Source: Amycolatopsis marina (GTDB lineage: Bacteria; Actinomycetota; Actinomycetes; Mycobacteriales; Pseudonocardiaceae). Taken from it: a stretch of 64,000 nucleotides of DNA. Below are positions 1-8,333 of this stretch, one piece after another. The notes below the pieces were generated by a model. The model worked only from the letters and a program-made list of their open reading frames with translations, searched no databases and was not told the DNA's origin. The stretch lies in contig NZ_FOKG01000016.1 in the NCBI RefSeq assembly GCF_900111885.1, forward strand, positions 1-64,000, given 5' to 3'. How positions within the stretch are numbered: position 1 is the stretch's first letter; each line of letters starts with the position of its first letter. A program made the translations under genes and the position numbers.

Positions 1-132
1 GAAGCTCTCTCTCCCGCTCCGCCGACCCGGTCTCCCTGGCGACAAGAAGAAGATTACACACCCACCAACCCCCCAAAAACAGGGGGGTCCCTTAACGGCG
101 AAACCGCAGGTCACCCCCTGTTTCGAGGCTGT
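1..132. other. Non-coding stretch downstream of tyrS
   Basis: This stretch lies beyond the tyrS stop codon at the window edge. It has long pyrimidine/purine tracts and no supportable open frame on either strand. The only structure seen is the short hairpin listed separately at 68-88. Confidence 0.4.
68..88 (-). terminator. Possible tyrS terminator hairpin
   Basis: ACCCCCC at 68-74 pairs with GGGGGGT at 82-88 around a 7-nt A-rich loop, a 7-bp stem 44 bp past the tyrS stop. There is no good U-tract on either strand, so it is a weak intrinsic terminator candidate. Confidence 0.35.
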
Positions 133-1407
133 TCACCCGAGCAGGCGCACCCCGGCGGTGTTCCGCTTGCCCCTGCGCACCACGAGCCAACCGTCGTGCA
201 GCGCGTCGTCCTGCCCGGGGCGCCAGTTCTCGTCGGGCACCTTCACGTTGTTCACGTAGGCGCCGCCCTCCTTCACCGTGCGTCGGGCAGCGCCCTTGCT
301 GTCCACGAGTCCCCCGGCGAGCAGAAGGTCGACGATCGTCGGTTCGGCGGACAGAGCCACCTCGCCGTTCGGCACCTCAGCCATGGCGGACTCGAGGGTG
401 GTCGGTTCCAGTTCGGCGAGCTCGCCCCTGCCGAACAAGGCCTGGCTGGCAGCGATCACCTGCCGGGTCTGGTCCTCCCCGTGCACCAGGTCGGTCAGTT
501 CCTTGGCCAGCGCCCGCTGCGCGAGCCGGGCCGCGGGTCGCTCCTGGGTTGCCGTCTCCAGTTCCGTCACCTCGTCACGGGACAGGAAGGTGAGCAGCCG
601 GAGGCATTGGCCCACCTCTGCGTCACCGAGGTTGAGGAAGTACTGGTACCAGGCGTACGGCGAGGTCAGCTCCGGGTCGAGCCAGATGCTGCCGCCCCCG
701 GTGGACTTGCCGATCTTGCGTCCCTCGGCGTCGGTGAGCAGTGGCGCGGTCAGCGCGTGCACGTGCTCGCCGTGCACCCGGCGGATCAGGTCCACGCCGG
801 CGAGGATGTTGCCCCACTGGTCGGAGCCACCGATCTGCAGCCGCACCCCGTAGCGGTTGAAGAGTTCCCGGTAGTCATTCGCCTGCAGGAGCATGTAGCT
901 GAACTCGGTGTAGGAGATGCCCTCGCCGTCGAGCCTGCGCTTCACGGTCTCCCTGGCCAGCATCGTGTTGACCGAGAAGTGCTTGCCCACATCCCGCAGG
1001 AACGCCGTGACCGGCATCCCGCCGAGCCAGTCGAGGTTGTTCACCTCGATCGGCGGAGCCGTGGGGTGGTCGAAGTCCACGAACTTGGCCAGCTGCCCGC
1101 GCAGCCGCCCTGCCCACTCCCGGACCGTGTCCTCGGAATGCAGCGACCGCTCACCGACATCTCGCGGGTCCCCGATCAGCCCGGTGCCGCCGCCGGCCAG
1201 CAGGACCGGCCGGTTTCCCGCGTCCTGGAACCGCCGCAGCAGGAGCATCTGCACCAGGTGCCCGGCGTGCAGGCTGGGTGCGGTGGGATCGAAACCGGCA
1301 TACAGGGTGAGTGGCCCCTCGCCGAGATCGCGGCGGAGCGCGTCGAGATCGGTGGACTGCGCGATCAACCCGCGCCAGGACAGCTCGTCAAGGATGTTCT
1401 CGCTCAC
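133..1407 (-). CDS. tyrS: Tyrosyl-tRNA synthetase
   Basis: Cytoplasmic class I aminoacyl-tRNA synthetase that charges tRNA-Tyr with tyrosine. The 424-aa protein has the usual bacterial TyrRS length. It shows the N-terminal Rossmann catalytic part with LYAGFDPTAPSLHAGHL (the HIGH-type site appears as HAGH), the tyrosine/adenylate loop GGSDQWGN, a KMSKS-type loop seen as GRKIGKSTGG, and a C-terminal S4-like RNA-binding end (KGAARRTVKEGGAYVNN). The start chosen is GTG at 1407 (VSENILDELSWRG), with GGGAG about 9 nt upstream; the open frame continues upstream but that part has no family similarity. It lies 22 bp downstream of mpg and may be co-transcribed with it. Confidence 0.97.
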   Translation of the reverse strand: MSENILDELSWRGLIAQSTDLDALRRDLGEGPLTLYAGFDPTAPSLHAGHLVQMLLLRRFQDAGNRPVLLAGGGTGLIGDPRDVGERSLHSEDTVREWAGRLRGQLAKFVDFDHPTAPPIEVNNLDWLGGMPVTAFLRDVGKHFSVNTMLARETVKRRLDGEGISYTEFSYMLLQANDYRELFNRYGVRLQIGGSDQWGNILAGVDLIRRVHGEHVHALTAPLLTDAEGRKIGKSTGGGSIWLDPELTSPYAWYQYFLNLGDAEVGQCLRLLTFLSRDEVTELETATQERPAARLAQRALAKELTDLVHGEDQTRQVIAASQALFGRGELAELEPTTLESAMAEVPNGEVALSAEPTIVDLLLAGGLVDSKGAARRTVKEGGAYVNNVKVPDENWRPGQDDALHDGWLVVRRGKRNTAGVRLLG

Positions 1408-1429
1408 GCACCGATACTCCCGCAGGAGG

Positions 1430-2032
1430 TCAAACGACTTCCTCCCGGGGCCGTACCCGGCCACCCCTGCGGTAGGTCGATACGGCGGGTGAACCGTCGA
1501 TCCAGAACCGCCACGGCACCTCGACCGCGGCCGCGACGCCGACCCGTGGTCCATTGCGGATCTGCGCGCGGGGCAGGGCCGGGGCCGCCAGCAGGCGCAC
1601 CGGCGACTCGGGGTCGACAAGGTCCATCCCGTTGTGCTCCCGGCCAAGACCGAGCGCCGAGGTCAGGATCGCCGGTCCCCTGGCGACCGCACCACCGCCA
1701 CGGGCGGTAGGCCGCCGCGCTCGCACCAGTTCGGCCCCGGACAGGACCTCGCCCGCACGCAGCAGGACCGCGCCGGGGACCCCGTCGGTCAGCCCGACGA
1801 CATTGGCACAGAAATGCATGCCGTAGACGAAGTAGACATAGAGATGCCCGGCGGGCCCCCACATGACGTCGTTGCGCGGGGTGCGGCCGCGATAGCAGTG
1901 CGAGGCCGGGTCGTCCTGGCCGCGGTAGGCCTCGACCTCGGACAGCCGGATCCGCACGGTTCCCTGCTCGCTGCGCGACTCCAGTACCGAGCCGAGCAGC
2001 CGGTGCGCCAGGTCGATCGGATCGATCGCCAA
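1430..2032 (-). CDS. mpg: 3-methyladenine DNA glycosylase (MPG/AAG family)
   Basis: Base-excision repair glycosylase that removes alkylated purines from DNA. The MPG signature is clear: EVEAYRGQDDPASHCYRG, then TPRNDVMWGPAGHLYVYFVYGMHFCANVV, including the Glu that activates water in the family (ETEAY-type motif). With a TTG start at 2032 the product is 200 aa, normal for bacterial MPG, with AGGG 5 nt upstream. The reading frame and family-like sequence (FTRAEL) extend upstream of this TTG, where no ATG, GTG or TTG exists before the argH stop codon. A GAGGAG at about 2076-2081 precedes an in-frame ATC at 2068. The true start is therefore uncertain. The gene sits 74 bp after argH and before tyrS, the order known from mycobacteria. 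Confidence 0.9.
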   Translation of the reverse strand: MAIDPIDLAHRLLGSVLESRSEQGTVRIRLSEVEAYRGQDDPASHCYRGRTPRNDVMWGPAGHLYVYFVYGMHFCANVVGLTDGVPGAVLLRAGEVLSGAELVRARRPTARGGGAVARGPAILTSALGLGREHNGMDLVDPESPVRLLAAPALPRAQIRNGPRVGVAAAVEVPWRFWIDGSPAVSTYRRGGRVRPREEVV

Positions 2033-2106
2033 CTCGGCCCTGGTGAAGACCCTGTCGTGCTTGGTGATGGCGATCCGCTCCTCAACTGTATCCGGACAGC
2101 GACAGG

Positions 2107-3537
2107 TTACCCAGCTACCCAGGACCGGTGCTCCGTGAGCCGCCGCACCAGCCGTTCGCGCTGCTCCGCGACGCGCGCGGGCGCGGTCCCGCCGTGCGCG
2201 TCCCTGGAACCCACCGACCCGGCCACCGTCAGCACCTCCCGCACCTTCGGGGTAAGAGCGGGATGGATCGCGGCCAGTTCCTCGTCGGTGAGCTCGTCCA
2301 GGCCCACTCCGCGGGTCTCGGCGACCCGCACGCTCTCCCCCGCGGCCTCGTGTGCGACCCGGAACGGGACACCGGCGCGCACCAGCCACTCGGCGATGTC
2401 GGTGGCCAGGGTGAACCCAGCCGGGGCCAGCTCGGCGAGACGGTCGGTGTGGAACGTCAGCGTGCCGATCATCCCGGCGATCGCGGGGAAGAGGAGTTCG
2501 AGCTGCTCGACGGAGTCGAAGACCGGCTCCTTGTCCTCCTGCAGGTCCCGGTTGTACGCCAGCGGCTGCGCCTTCAGCGTGGCGAGCAGCCCGGTGAGGT
2601 TGCCGATCAGCCTGCCGGACTTGCCGCGCGTCAGCTCGGCGACATCCGGATTCTTCTTCTGCGGCATGATCGAGCTGCCCGTGGCCCACGCGTCGTCGAG
2701 GGTGACGTAGCCGAACTCGGCGGTGTTCCAGATGATCACCTCCTCCGCGATGCGGGAGAGGTTCACTCCCAGCATGGCGAGCGCGAAGGCGAACTCCGCC
2801 GCGAAGTCCCGTGCGGCCGTGCCGTCGATGGAGTTCTCCACCGAAGTCCCGAAGCCCAGCTCAGCGGCCACGGCGCGGGGGTCGAGGCCGAGCGAGGAAC
2901 CTGCCAGCGCGCCGGAACCGTACGGCGACTCGTCGGTCCGCGCGTCCCAGTCCCGCAGCCTGCCGACGTCGCGCAGCAGCGACTGCGCGTGCGCGAGCAG
3001 GTGGTGCGCCAACAGCACCGGCTGGGCGTGCTGCAGGTGTGTCCTGCCGGGCAGCACCGCGTCCGGGTGTCTGCTCGCCTGGGCCACGAGCGCGTCGACG
3101 ATGTCGAGGGTGCCCGCGACGACCCGGCGTGCGGCATCCCGCAACCACATCCGGAAGAGCGTGGCGACCTGGTCGTTGCGGGAGCGGCCCGCACGCAGCT
3201 TGCCGCCGAGTTCGGTGCCCGCCCGCTCCAGCAGGCCCCGCTCCAGCGCGGTGTGCACGTCCTCATCGGCCACGGTCGGGGTGAACGCACCCGAGGCGAC
3301 GTCCGCGGCCAGCGCGTCCAGCGCGGCGAGCATGTCCGTCAGTTCGCGCTCGTCGAGCAGCCCCGCGGTGTGCAGCACGCGGGCATGCGCCCGGGAGCCC
3401 GCGATGTCGTAGGGCGCGAGACGCCAGTCGAAGTGCGTCGACGCGCTCAACGCGGCCATCGCCTCGGCCGGACCACTGCTGAACCGCCCACCCCACAACT
3501 GCACCGGCTGCTGTTCCTCGGACACGGTGTTGCTCAT
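2107..3537 (-). CDS. argH: Argininosuccinate lyase
   Basis: Last enzyme of arginine synthesis; it splits argininosuccinate into arginine and fumarate in the cytoplasm. The 476-aa protein is the standard length. The fumarase/aspartase-superfamily signature GSSIMPQKKNPD (catalytic Ser loop) is present, as are the family N-terminal LWGGRFS and the internal TAARDF. Last gene of the arg operon, 14 bp after argG. The start is ambiguous: ATG at 3537 follows a GAAGGG purine tract with no spacer, whereas GTG at 3525 has the same tract 12 nt away. Only four residues differ. Confidence 0.97.
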   Translation of the reverse strand: MSNTVSEEQQPVQLWGGRFSSGPAEAMAALSASTHFDWRLAPYDIAGSRAHARVLHTAGLLDERELTDMLAALDALAADVASGAFTPTVADEDVHTALERGLLERAGTELGGKLRAGRSRNDQVATLFRMWLRDAARRVVAGTLDIVDALVAQASRHPDAVLPGRTHLQHAQPVLLAHHLLAHAQSLLRDVGRLRDWDARTDESPYGSGALAGSSLGLDPRAVAAELGFGTSVENSIDGTAARDFAAEFAFALAMLGVNLSRIAEEVIIWNTAEFGYVTLDDAWATGSSIMPQKKNPDVAELTRGKSGRLIGNLTGLLATLKAQPLAYNRDLQEDKEPVFDSVEQLELLFPAIAGMIGTLTFHTDRLAELAPAGFTLATDIAEWLVRAGVPFRVAHEAAGESVRVAETRGVGLDELTDEELAAIHPALTPKVREVLTVAGSVGSRDAHGGTAPARVAEQRERLVRRLTEHRSWVAG

Positions 3538-3551
3538 CCCTTCTATGTCGG

Positions 3552-4754
3552 TCAGCTCTTCTGGTCGCGCTTCGCGGCGATCTTGCTCGGCAGGCCCCAC
3601 AGCTGGACGAAGCCCTTGGCCAGCGACTGGTCGAAGGTGTCGCCCTCGTCGTAGGTGGCGAGGTTGAAGTCGTACAGCGACCGCTCGCTGCGCCTGCCGT
3701 TGACCGTCGCCGTCCCGCCGTGCAGCACCATCCGGATCTCGCCGGACACGTGCGCCTGGGTCTTGGCGACGAACCCGTCCAGCGCCTCCTTCAGCGGCGA
3801 GAACCAGAGTCCGTCGTAGACCAGCTCGCCCCACCGCTGCTCGACCTGCCGCTTGAACCTGGCGAGGTCGCGCTCGAGGGTGACGTTCTCCAGTTCCTGG
3901 TGCGCGGTGATCAAGGCGATCGCTCCCGGCGCCTCGTAGACCTCGCGGCTCTTGATCCCGACAAGGCGGTCCTCGACCATGTCGAGCCTGCCGATGCCGT
4001 GTGCCCCGGCACGGCGGTTGAGCTGCTGGATCGCCTCGAGCACGGTCACCGTCTCGCCGTCGATCGCCACAGGAACGCCACGGTCGAAGGTGATCACCAG
4101 TTCGTCCGGCGCCTGCCAGTTGACGGTCGGGTCCTCGGTGTAGGAGTAGACGTCCTTCGTCGGCGCGTTCCACAGGTCCTCGAGGAACCCGGTCTCCACC
4201 GCACGACCCCACACGTTCTGGTCGACGGAGAACGGCGACTTCTTGGTGACGTCGATCGGCAGGTTCCGCTCCTCGGCGTAGGCGATCGCCTTCTCCCTCG
4301 TCCAGGCGAAGTCGCGGACCGGGGCGATGACCTTCAGGTCCGGCACGAGTGCGCCGAGGCCGACCTCGAACCGCACCTGGTCGTTGCCCTTGCCGGTGCA
4401 GCCGTGCGCCACGGTGGTCGCGCCGTGGTACTTCGCCGCCTCCGCGAGGTGCTTGACGATGACCGGGCGGGACAGCGCCGAGACCAGCGGGTAGCGGTCC
4501 ATGTAGAGAGCGTTGGCCTGCAACGCGGGCAGACAGTACTGGTCGGCGAACTCGTCGCGCGCGTCGGCGACGACGGCCTCCACGGCGCCACAGTCGAGGG
4601 CACGCCGGCGGATGGTCTCCAGGTCCTCGCCACCCTGGCCGAGGTCGACGGCCACGGCCACGACCTCCGCGCCGGTCTCCTCAGCGATCCAGCCGATCCC
4701 GACCGAGGTGTCCAGCCCGCCCGAATAGGCGAGCACGATCCGCTCAGTGCTCAT
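3552..4754 (-). CDS. argG: Argininosuccinate synthase
   Basis: ATP-dependent ligase joining citrulline and aspartate to argininosuccinate. The 400-aa protein begins MSTERIVLAYSGGLDTSV, holding the PP-loop (SGGLDTS) that binds ATP. Family blocks such as HGCTGKGNDQVRFE and SPFSVDQNVWGRA are intact. Its ATG lies inside the 3' end of argR (11-bp overlap), so translation is probably coupled to the regulator gene. Confidence 0.97.
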   Translation of the reverse strand: MSTERIVLAYSGGLDTSVGIGWIAEETGAEVVAVAVDLGQGGEDLETIRRRALDCGAVEAVVADARDEFADQYCLPALQANALYMDRYPLVSALSRPVIVKHLAEAAKYHGATTVAHGCTGKGNDQVRFEVGLGALVPDLKVIAPVRDFAWTREKAIAYAEERNLPIDVTKKSPFSVDQNVWGRAVETGFLEDLWNAPTKDVYSYTEDPTVNWQAPDELVITFDRGVPVAIDGETVTVLEAIQQLNRRAGAHGIGRLDMVEDRLVGIKSREVYEAPGAIALITAHQELENVTLERDLARFKRQVEQRWGELVYDGLWFSPLKEALDGFVAKTQAHVSGEIRMVLHGGTATVNGRRSERSLYDFNLATYDEGDTFDQSLAKGFVQLWGLPSKIAAKRDQKS

Positions 4755-5265
4755 TGTCCTGCTCCTTGAGCTCTTCCGCGTCCTCGGTGGCCGACCGCTG
4801 CGCGAGCGCGGCGAATCGCTCGGCCAGGTCCCTGCCGGTGAGCGGTTCCCTGGCGATGACCGCGACCGTGTCGTCCCCCGCGATCGAACCGACGACCTCT
4901 TCCAGCGCCGCCCGGTCGATCGCACTGGCCAGGAACTGCGCCGCACCGGGCGGTGTTCGCAGCACCGTGAGATTTCCGGACGCGTCGGCCGAGACCAGCA
5001 GCTCGGCGAGCAGCCTCGACAACCGGGACGTGCCGCCCTGCACACCGCGCACCGGGCTGCCGTCCTCCGGGATGACGTAGACCGGCGCCCCGGAGTCCGC
5101 GCCGCGCAACTTGACCGCACCGAGCTCGTCCAGATCCCGCGACAGCGTGGCCTGCGTGACCTCGATTCCCTCTGCGGCGAGCAGCCGGGCCAGTTCGGTC
5201 TGGCTCCGAATGGCCATTGTGGACACCAGCTCGACGATCCGCGCCTGTCTCGACGTCCTGCTCAT
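4744..5265 (-). CDS. argR: Arginine repressor ArgR
   Basis: DNA-binding repressor/activator of arginine genes; in the family it forms hexamers with arginine as corepressor. The 173-aa protein has an N-terminal winged helix (SRTSRQARIVELV, then EGIEVTQATLSRDLDELGAVK; SRDL is the recognition segment) and a C-terminal oligomerisation/arginine-binding domain (GDDTVAVIAREP). The start ATG overlaps the argF stop by 4 bp (ATGA). Being inside the operon it controls, it should autoregulate through the ARG box before argC. Confidence 0.96.
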   Translation of the reverse strand: MSRTSRQARIVELVSTMAIRSQTELARLLAAEGIEVTQATLSRDLDELGAVKLRGADSGAPVYVIPEDGSPVRGVQGGTSRLSRLLAELLVSADASGNLTVLRTPPGAAQFLASAIDRAALEEVVGSIAGDDTVAVIAREPLTGRDLAERFAALAQRSATEDAEELKEQDNEH

Positions 5266-6200
5266 CGTCGAACCTCTTCGCCGCTCTGGGCGAAGAGCCA
5301 TACCAGCAGCGCCTTCTGCGCGTGCAGCCGGTTCTCCGCCTCGTCCCAGACCGCGCTGGCGGGTCCGTCGAGCACCTCGTCGGTGATCTCCCACCCTCGG
5401 TGCGCGGGGAGACAGTGCAGCACGATCGCGCCGGGAGCAGCGCGGTCGAGCAGCGCGGAGTTCACCTGCAGTGCCCGGAAGGGACCAACACGGTCCTTGC
5501 CGTCGTTCTCCTGACCCATCGAGGTCCAGGTGTCGGTGACCAGCACGTCCGCGCCGTCCACTGCGGCGTGCGGGTCGGTGAAGACCGACACGCTACCCCC
5601 GGTGTCCTTCGCCCTGTGCTTCGCGTCCAGCATCACCTGCTGGTCCGGCTGGAAACCCTCCGGTGCCACCACCCGAACGTGCATTCCGGCGGTGGTCCCG
5701 CCCAGCAGCAGGGAGTGCGCCATGTTGTTGGCGCCATCGCCGAGGTAGACCATGGTCAGCCCGGCGAGCTTGCCCTTGCGCTCCCGGATGGTCTGCAGAT
5801 CCGTCAGGACCTGGCAGGGGTGGAACTCGTCGGTGAGCGCGTTGATGACCGGGATCCGGGACACCGAGGCCATGGCGTCCATCCGCTTCTGCGCGAAGGT
5901 CCGCCACACCACGGCGTCCACGTACCTGGAGAGCACCCGTGAGGTGTCCTCGATGGTCTCCTCCCTGCCCAGCTGCATCGAGCGACCGTCCACAATGATC
6001 GATTGGGCACCGAGCTGGGCGATGCCCACCTCGAACGAGAGCCGGGTCCTGGTGGAGTTCTTCTCGAAGATCGCGGCGACCGACCGGCCGCGCAGCGGGG
6101 TGCTGCCCAGCCGGTCCTTCTTGAGTTCGTCGGCGAGGTCGAGTACCTCACGCTGTTCGTCGGGAGTCAGGTCGTCGTCGCGCAGGAAGTGGCGGGGCAT
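5262..6200 (-). CDS. argF: Ornithine carbamoyltransferase
   Basis: Transfers the carbamoyl group from carbamoyl phosphate to ornithine, giving citrulline. The 312-aa protein carries the carbamoyl-phosphate motif STRTR (near residue 50), HPCQ (near 130) and the ornithine/catalytic motif HCLPAHRG (near 265). ATG at 6200; the gap to the upstream argD stop is 13 bp. Fifth gene of the arg operon, overlapping argR by 4 bp at its 3' end. Confidence 0.97.
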   Translation of the reverse strand: MPRHFLRDDDLTPDEQREVLDLADELKKDRLGSTPLRGRSVAAIFEKNSTRTRLSFEVGIAQLGAQSIIVDGRSMQLGREETIEDTSRVLSRYVDAVVWRTFAQKRMDAMASVSRIPVINALTDEFHPCQVLTDLQTIRERKGKLAGLTMVYLGDGANNMAHSLLLGGTTAGMHVRVVAPEGFQPDQQVMLDAKHRAKDTGGSVSVFTDPHAAVDGADVLVTDTWTSMGQENDGKDRVGPFRALQVNSALLDRAAPGAIVLHCLPAHRGWEITDEVLDGPASAVWDEAENRLHAQKALLVWLFAQSGEEVRR

Positions 6201-6213
6201 CGCAGAACAGTCC

Positions 6214-7401
6214 TTAGGTGGTGGTGGTGTCGAGCGCGGCGGGCAGAGCTGCCAGAAACCCCGCGGCCTGCTCGTCGGTGAGGATCAGTGGGGGCGCCAA
6301 CCGGATCGTGTCCGGCGCGATGGCGTTGATCAGGTAGCCCGCGGTCTGAGCTGCGGCGGCCACGGTTGGGGCGACCGGCTCACGCAGCGAGACACCGAGC
6401 AGCAGTCCGGCACCCCGCACACCGGCGATCAGGGGGTGCGCGAGTTCCTCGATGCCGCGCGCGATGTCCTTGCCGAGCGCGGCGACGTGGTCGTTGAGCC
6501 CATCGGCCGCGATCGTCCGCAGCACCGCGAGTCCGGCCGCGCAGCAGACCGGGTTACCGCCGAACGTCGTGCCGTGGTGGCCGGGCCGGAGCAGATCGCC
6601 GGCGGGGCCGACACCGATCACCGCGCCGAGCGGCAGACCGCCGCCGAGTCCCTTGGCCAGGGTGATCACGTCCGGGGTTATTCCCGCGCGGTGGAAGGCG
6701 AACCACGCACCGGTCCTGCCGACGCCGGTCTGCACCTCGTCGAGCACGAGCAGAGTGCCCGTCCTGCGGGTGATCTCCCTCGCTGCCTGCAGGTACCCGT
6801 CGGGGGCAGGTACCACGCCACCCTCGCCGAGTACCGGCTCCAGCACGACCGCCGCGGTCTCGGTGTCGGTGACGGCCTCCAGCGCGGCGATGTCGCCGAA
6901 GGGCACATGGGTGATGCCCGGAACCAGGGGTGCGAAGGGCTCCTTCTTCGCCGGCTGGCCCGTCAGCGACAGAGCGCCCATGGTCCGGCCGTGGAATGCG
7001 CCCTCACATGCCACGATCTTCGTCCTGCCGGTCAGCCTGCTGATCTTGAGCGCGGCCTCGTTCGCCTCGGCGCCGGAGTTCACGAACAGGACCTTGCCGC
7101 TCACACCCGCCACGTCGAGCAGGGTCTCGGCCAGCTCCAGTCCGACCGGATTGGCATAGAGGTTCGAGGCGTGCGCTAGCTTGCCGATCTGCTCGGTGAC
7201 CGCGGCGACCACCGCGGGGTGACCGTGCCCGAGAGCGTTGACCGCGATTCCGCCGACCAGGTCGAGGTACTCGGTGCCGTCGGCATCCCACACCCGCGCA
7301 CCCTCGCCGCGAACCAGGGTGAGCTGCGGGGTGCCGTAGTTGTCCATCAGGACCGACTGCCACTGCCGCTGACCGTCCTGATTGGAGTTGACGTCCGTCA
7401 T
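6214..7401 (-). CDS. argD: Acetylornithine aminotransferase
   Basis: PLP enzyme of the class-III aminotransferases that converts N-acetylglutamate semialdehyde to N-acetylornithine. The 395-aa protein shows NSGAEANEAALK (phosphate-binding loop), FHGRTMGALS, LDEVQTGVGRTG (PLP-ring Asp) and the Schiff-base Lys in TLAKGLGGGLP. ATG at 7401 overlaps the argB stop by 4 bp, indicating coupled translation. Confidence 0.97.
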   Translation of the reverse strand: MTDVNSNQDGQRQWQSVLMDNYGTPQLTLVRGEGARVWDADGTEYLDLVGGIAVNALGHGHPAVVAAVTEQIGKLAHASNLYANPVGLELAETLLDVAGVSGKVLFVNSGAEANEAALKISRLTGRTKIVACEGAFHGRTMGALSLTGQPAKKEPFAPLVPGITHVPFGDIAALEAVTDTETAAVVLEPVLGEGGVVPAPDGYLQAAREITRRTGTLLVLDEVQTGVGRTGAWFAFHRAGITPDVITLAKGLGGGLPLGAVIGVGPAGDLLRPGHHGTTFGGNPVCCAAGLAVLRTIAADGLNDHVAALGKDIARGIEELAHPLIAGVRGAGLLLGVSLREPVAPTVAAAAQTAGYLINAIAPDTIRLAPPLILTDEQAAGFLAALPAALDTTTT

Positions 7402-8333
7402 ACCTGCCCCTGTCCTGATCCGTTCTCGTCCGGAAGCACCATCGTGCCGATGCCCTGTGAGGTGAAGACCTCCAGCAGCACCGAGTGCGCCAGCCTGCCG
7501 TCGATCACGTGTGCCCTGCGGACGCCACCGCGGATGGCCCGGACACAGGCCTCCATCTTCGGGATCATGCCGCTGGCGAGTTCGGGCAGCATTTGCTCGA
7601 GCCGGTCCACCCTGATCCGGTCCACCAGCGACGAGCGGTCCGGCCAGTTGGCGTAGAGCCCCTCGACGTCGGTGAGTACCACCAGCTTCTCCGCGCCGAG
7701 CGCCGCGGCCAGCGCGCCGGCGGCGGTGTCGGCGTTCACGTTGTGCACGACGCCGTCGGAGTCCGGGGCGACCGTGGACACCACCGGGATACGGCCCGCG
7801 TTGACGATGTCCAGCACCGCCTCCGGGTTAACCCCGGCGACCTCGCCGACGAGTCCGATGTCGACCGCTTCACCGTCCACTGTGGCCAACTTGCGCCGGG
7901 CGGTGAACAGGCGCGCGTCCTCACCGGAGATACCGACGGCGTAGGGACCGTGCGTGTTGATCAACCCGACCAGTTCCCTGCTGACCTGGCCGACGAGCAC
8001 CATCCGCACGATGTCCATCGTCTCCGGCGTGGTGACCCGCAGGCCGCCCCGGAACTCACCCTCGATGCCGAGGCGGTCCAGCATCGAGGTGATCTGTGGT
8101 CCCCCGCCGTGCACCACCACCGGCCGCAGGCCTGCCAGCCGCAGGAACACCATGTCCTGGGCGAACGCCTGCTTGAGCGTGTCGTCGATCATGGCGTTGC
8201 CGCCGTATTTGACCACGACTGTGGCGCCGTGGAAGCGCTGCAGCCACGGTAGCGCCTCGATGAGCACTCCGGCCTTTTCTGCCGCGGTGGCCAGTCGTTC
8301 CGCAGGTGGGATCGTCGCTTCGGAAGGCGTCAT
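7398..8333 (-). CDS. argB: Acetylglutamate kinase
   Basis: Phosphorylates N-acetylglutamate, the second step of the pathway and in many bacteria the arginine-feedback step. The 311-aa amino-acid-kinase fold protein has the N-terminal VVKYGGNAM glycine loop, VHGGGPQI (substrate/ATP lid) and the C-terminal GMIPKMEAC motif. The N-terminal helix before the kinase core (about residues 8-35) is of the kind associated with hexameric, arginine-inhibited enzymes; sensitivity itself is inferred. ATG overlaps the argJ stop by 4 bp. Confidence 0.97.
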   Translation of the reverse strand: MTPSEATIPPAERLATAAEKAGVLIEALPWLQRFHGATVVVKYGGNAMIDDTLKQAFAQDMVFLRLAGLRPVVVHGGGPQITSMLDRLGIEGEFRGGLRVTTPETMDIVRMVLVGQVSRELVGLINTHGPYAVGISGEDARLFTARRKLATVDGEAVDIGLVGEVAGVNPEAVLDIVNAGRIPVVSTVAPDSDGVVHNVNADTAAGALAAALGAEKLVVLTDVEGLYANWPDRSSLVDRIRVDRLEQMLPELASGMIPKMEACVRAIRGGVRRAHVIDGRLAHSVLLEVFTSQGIGTMVLPDENGSGQGQV

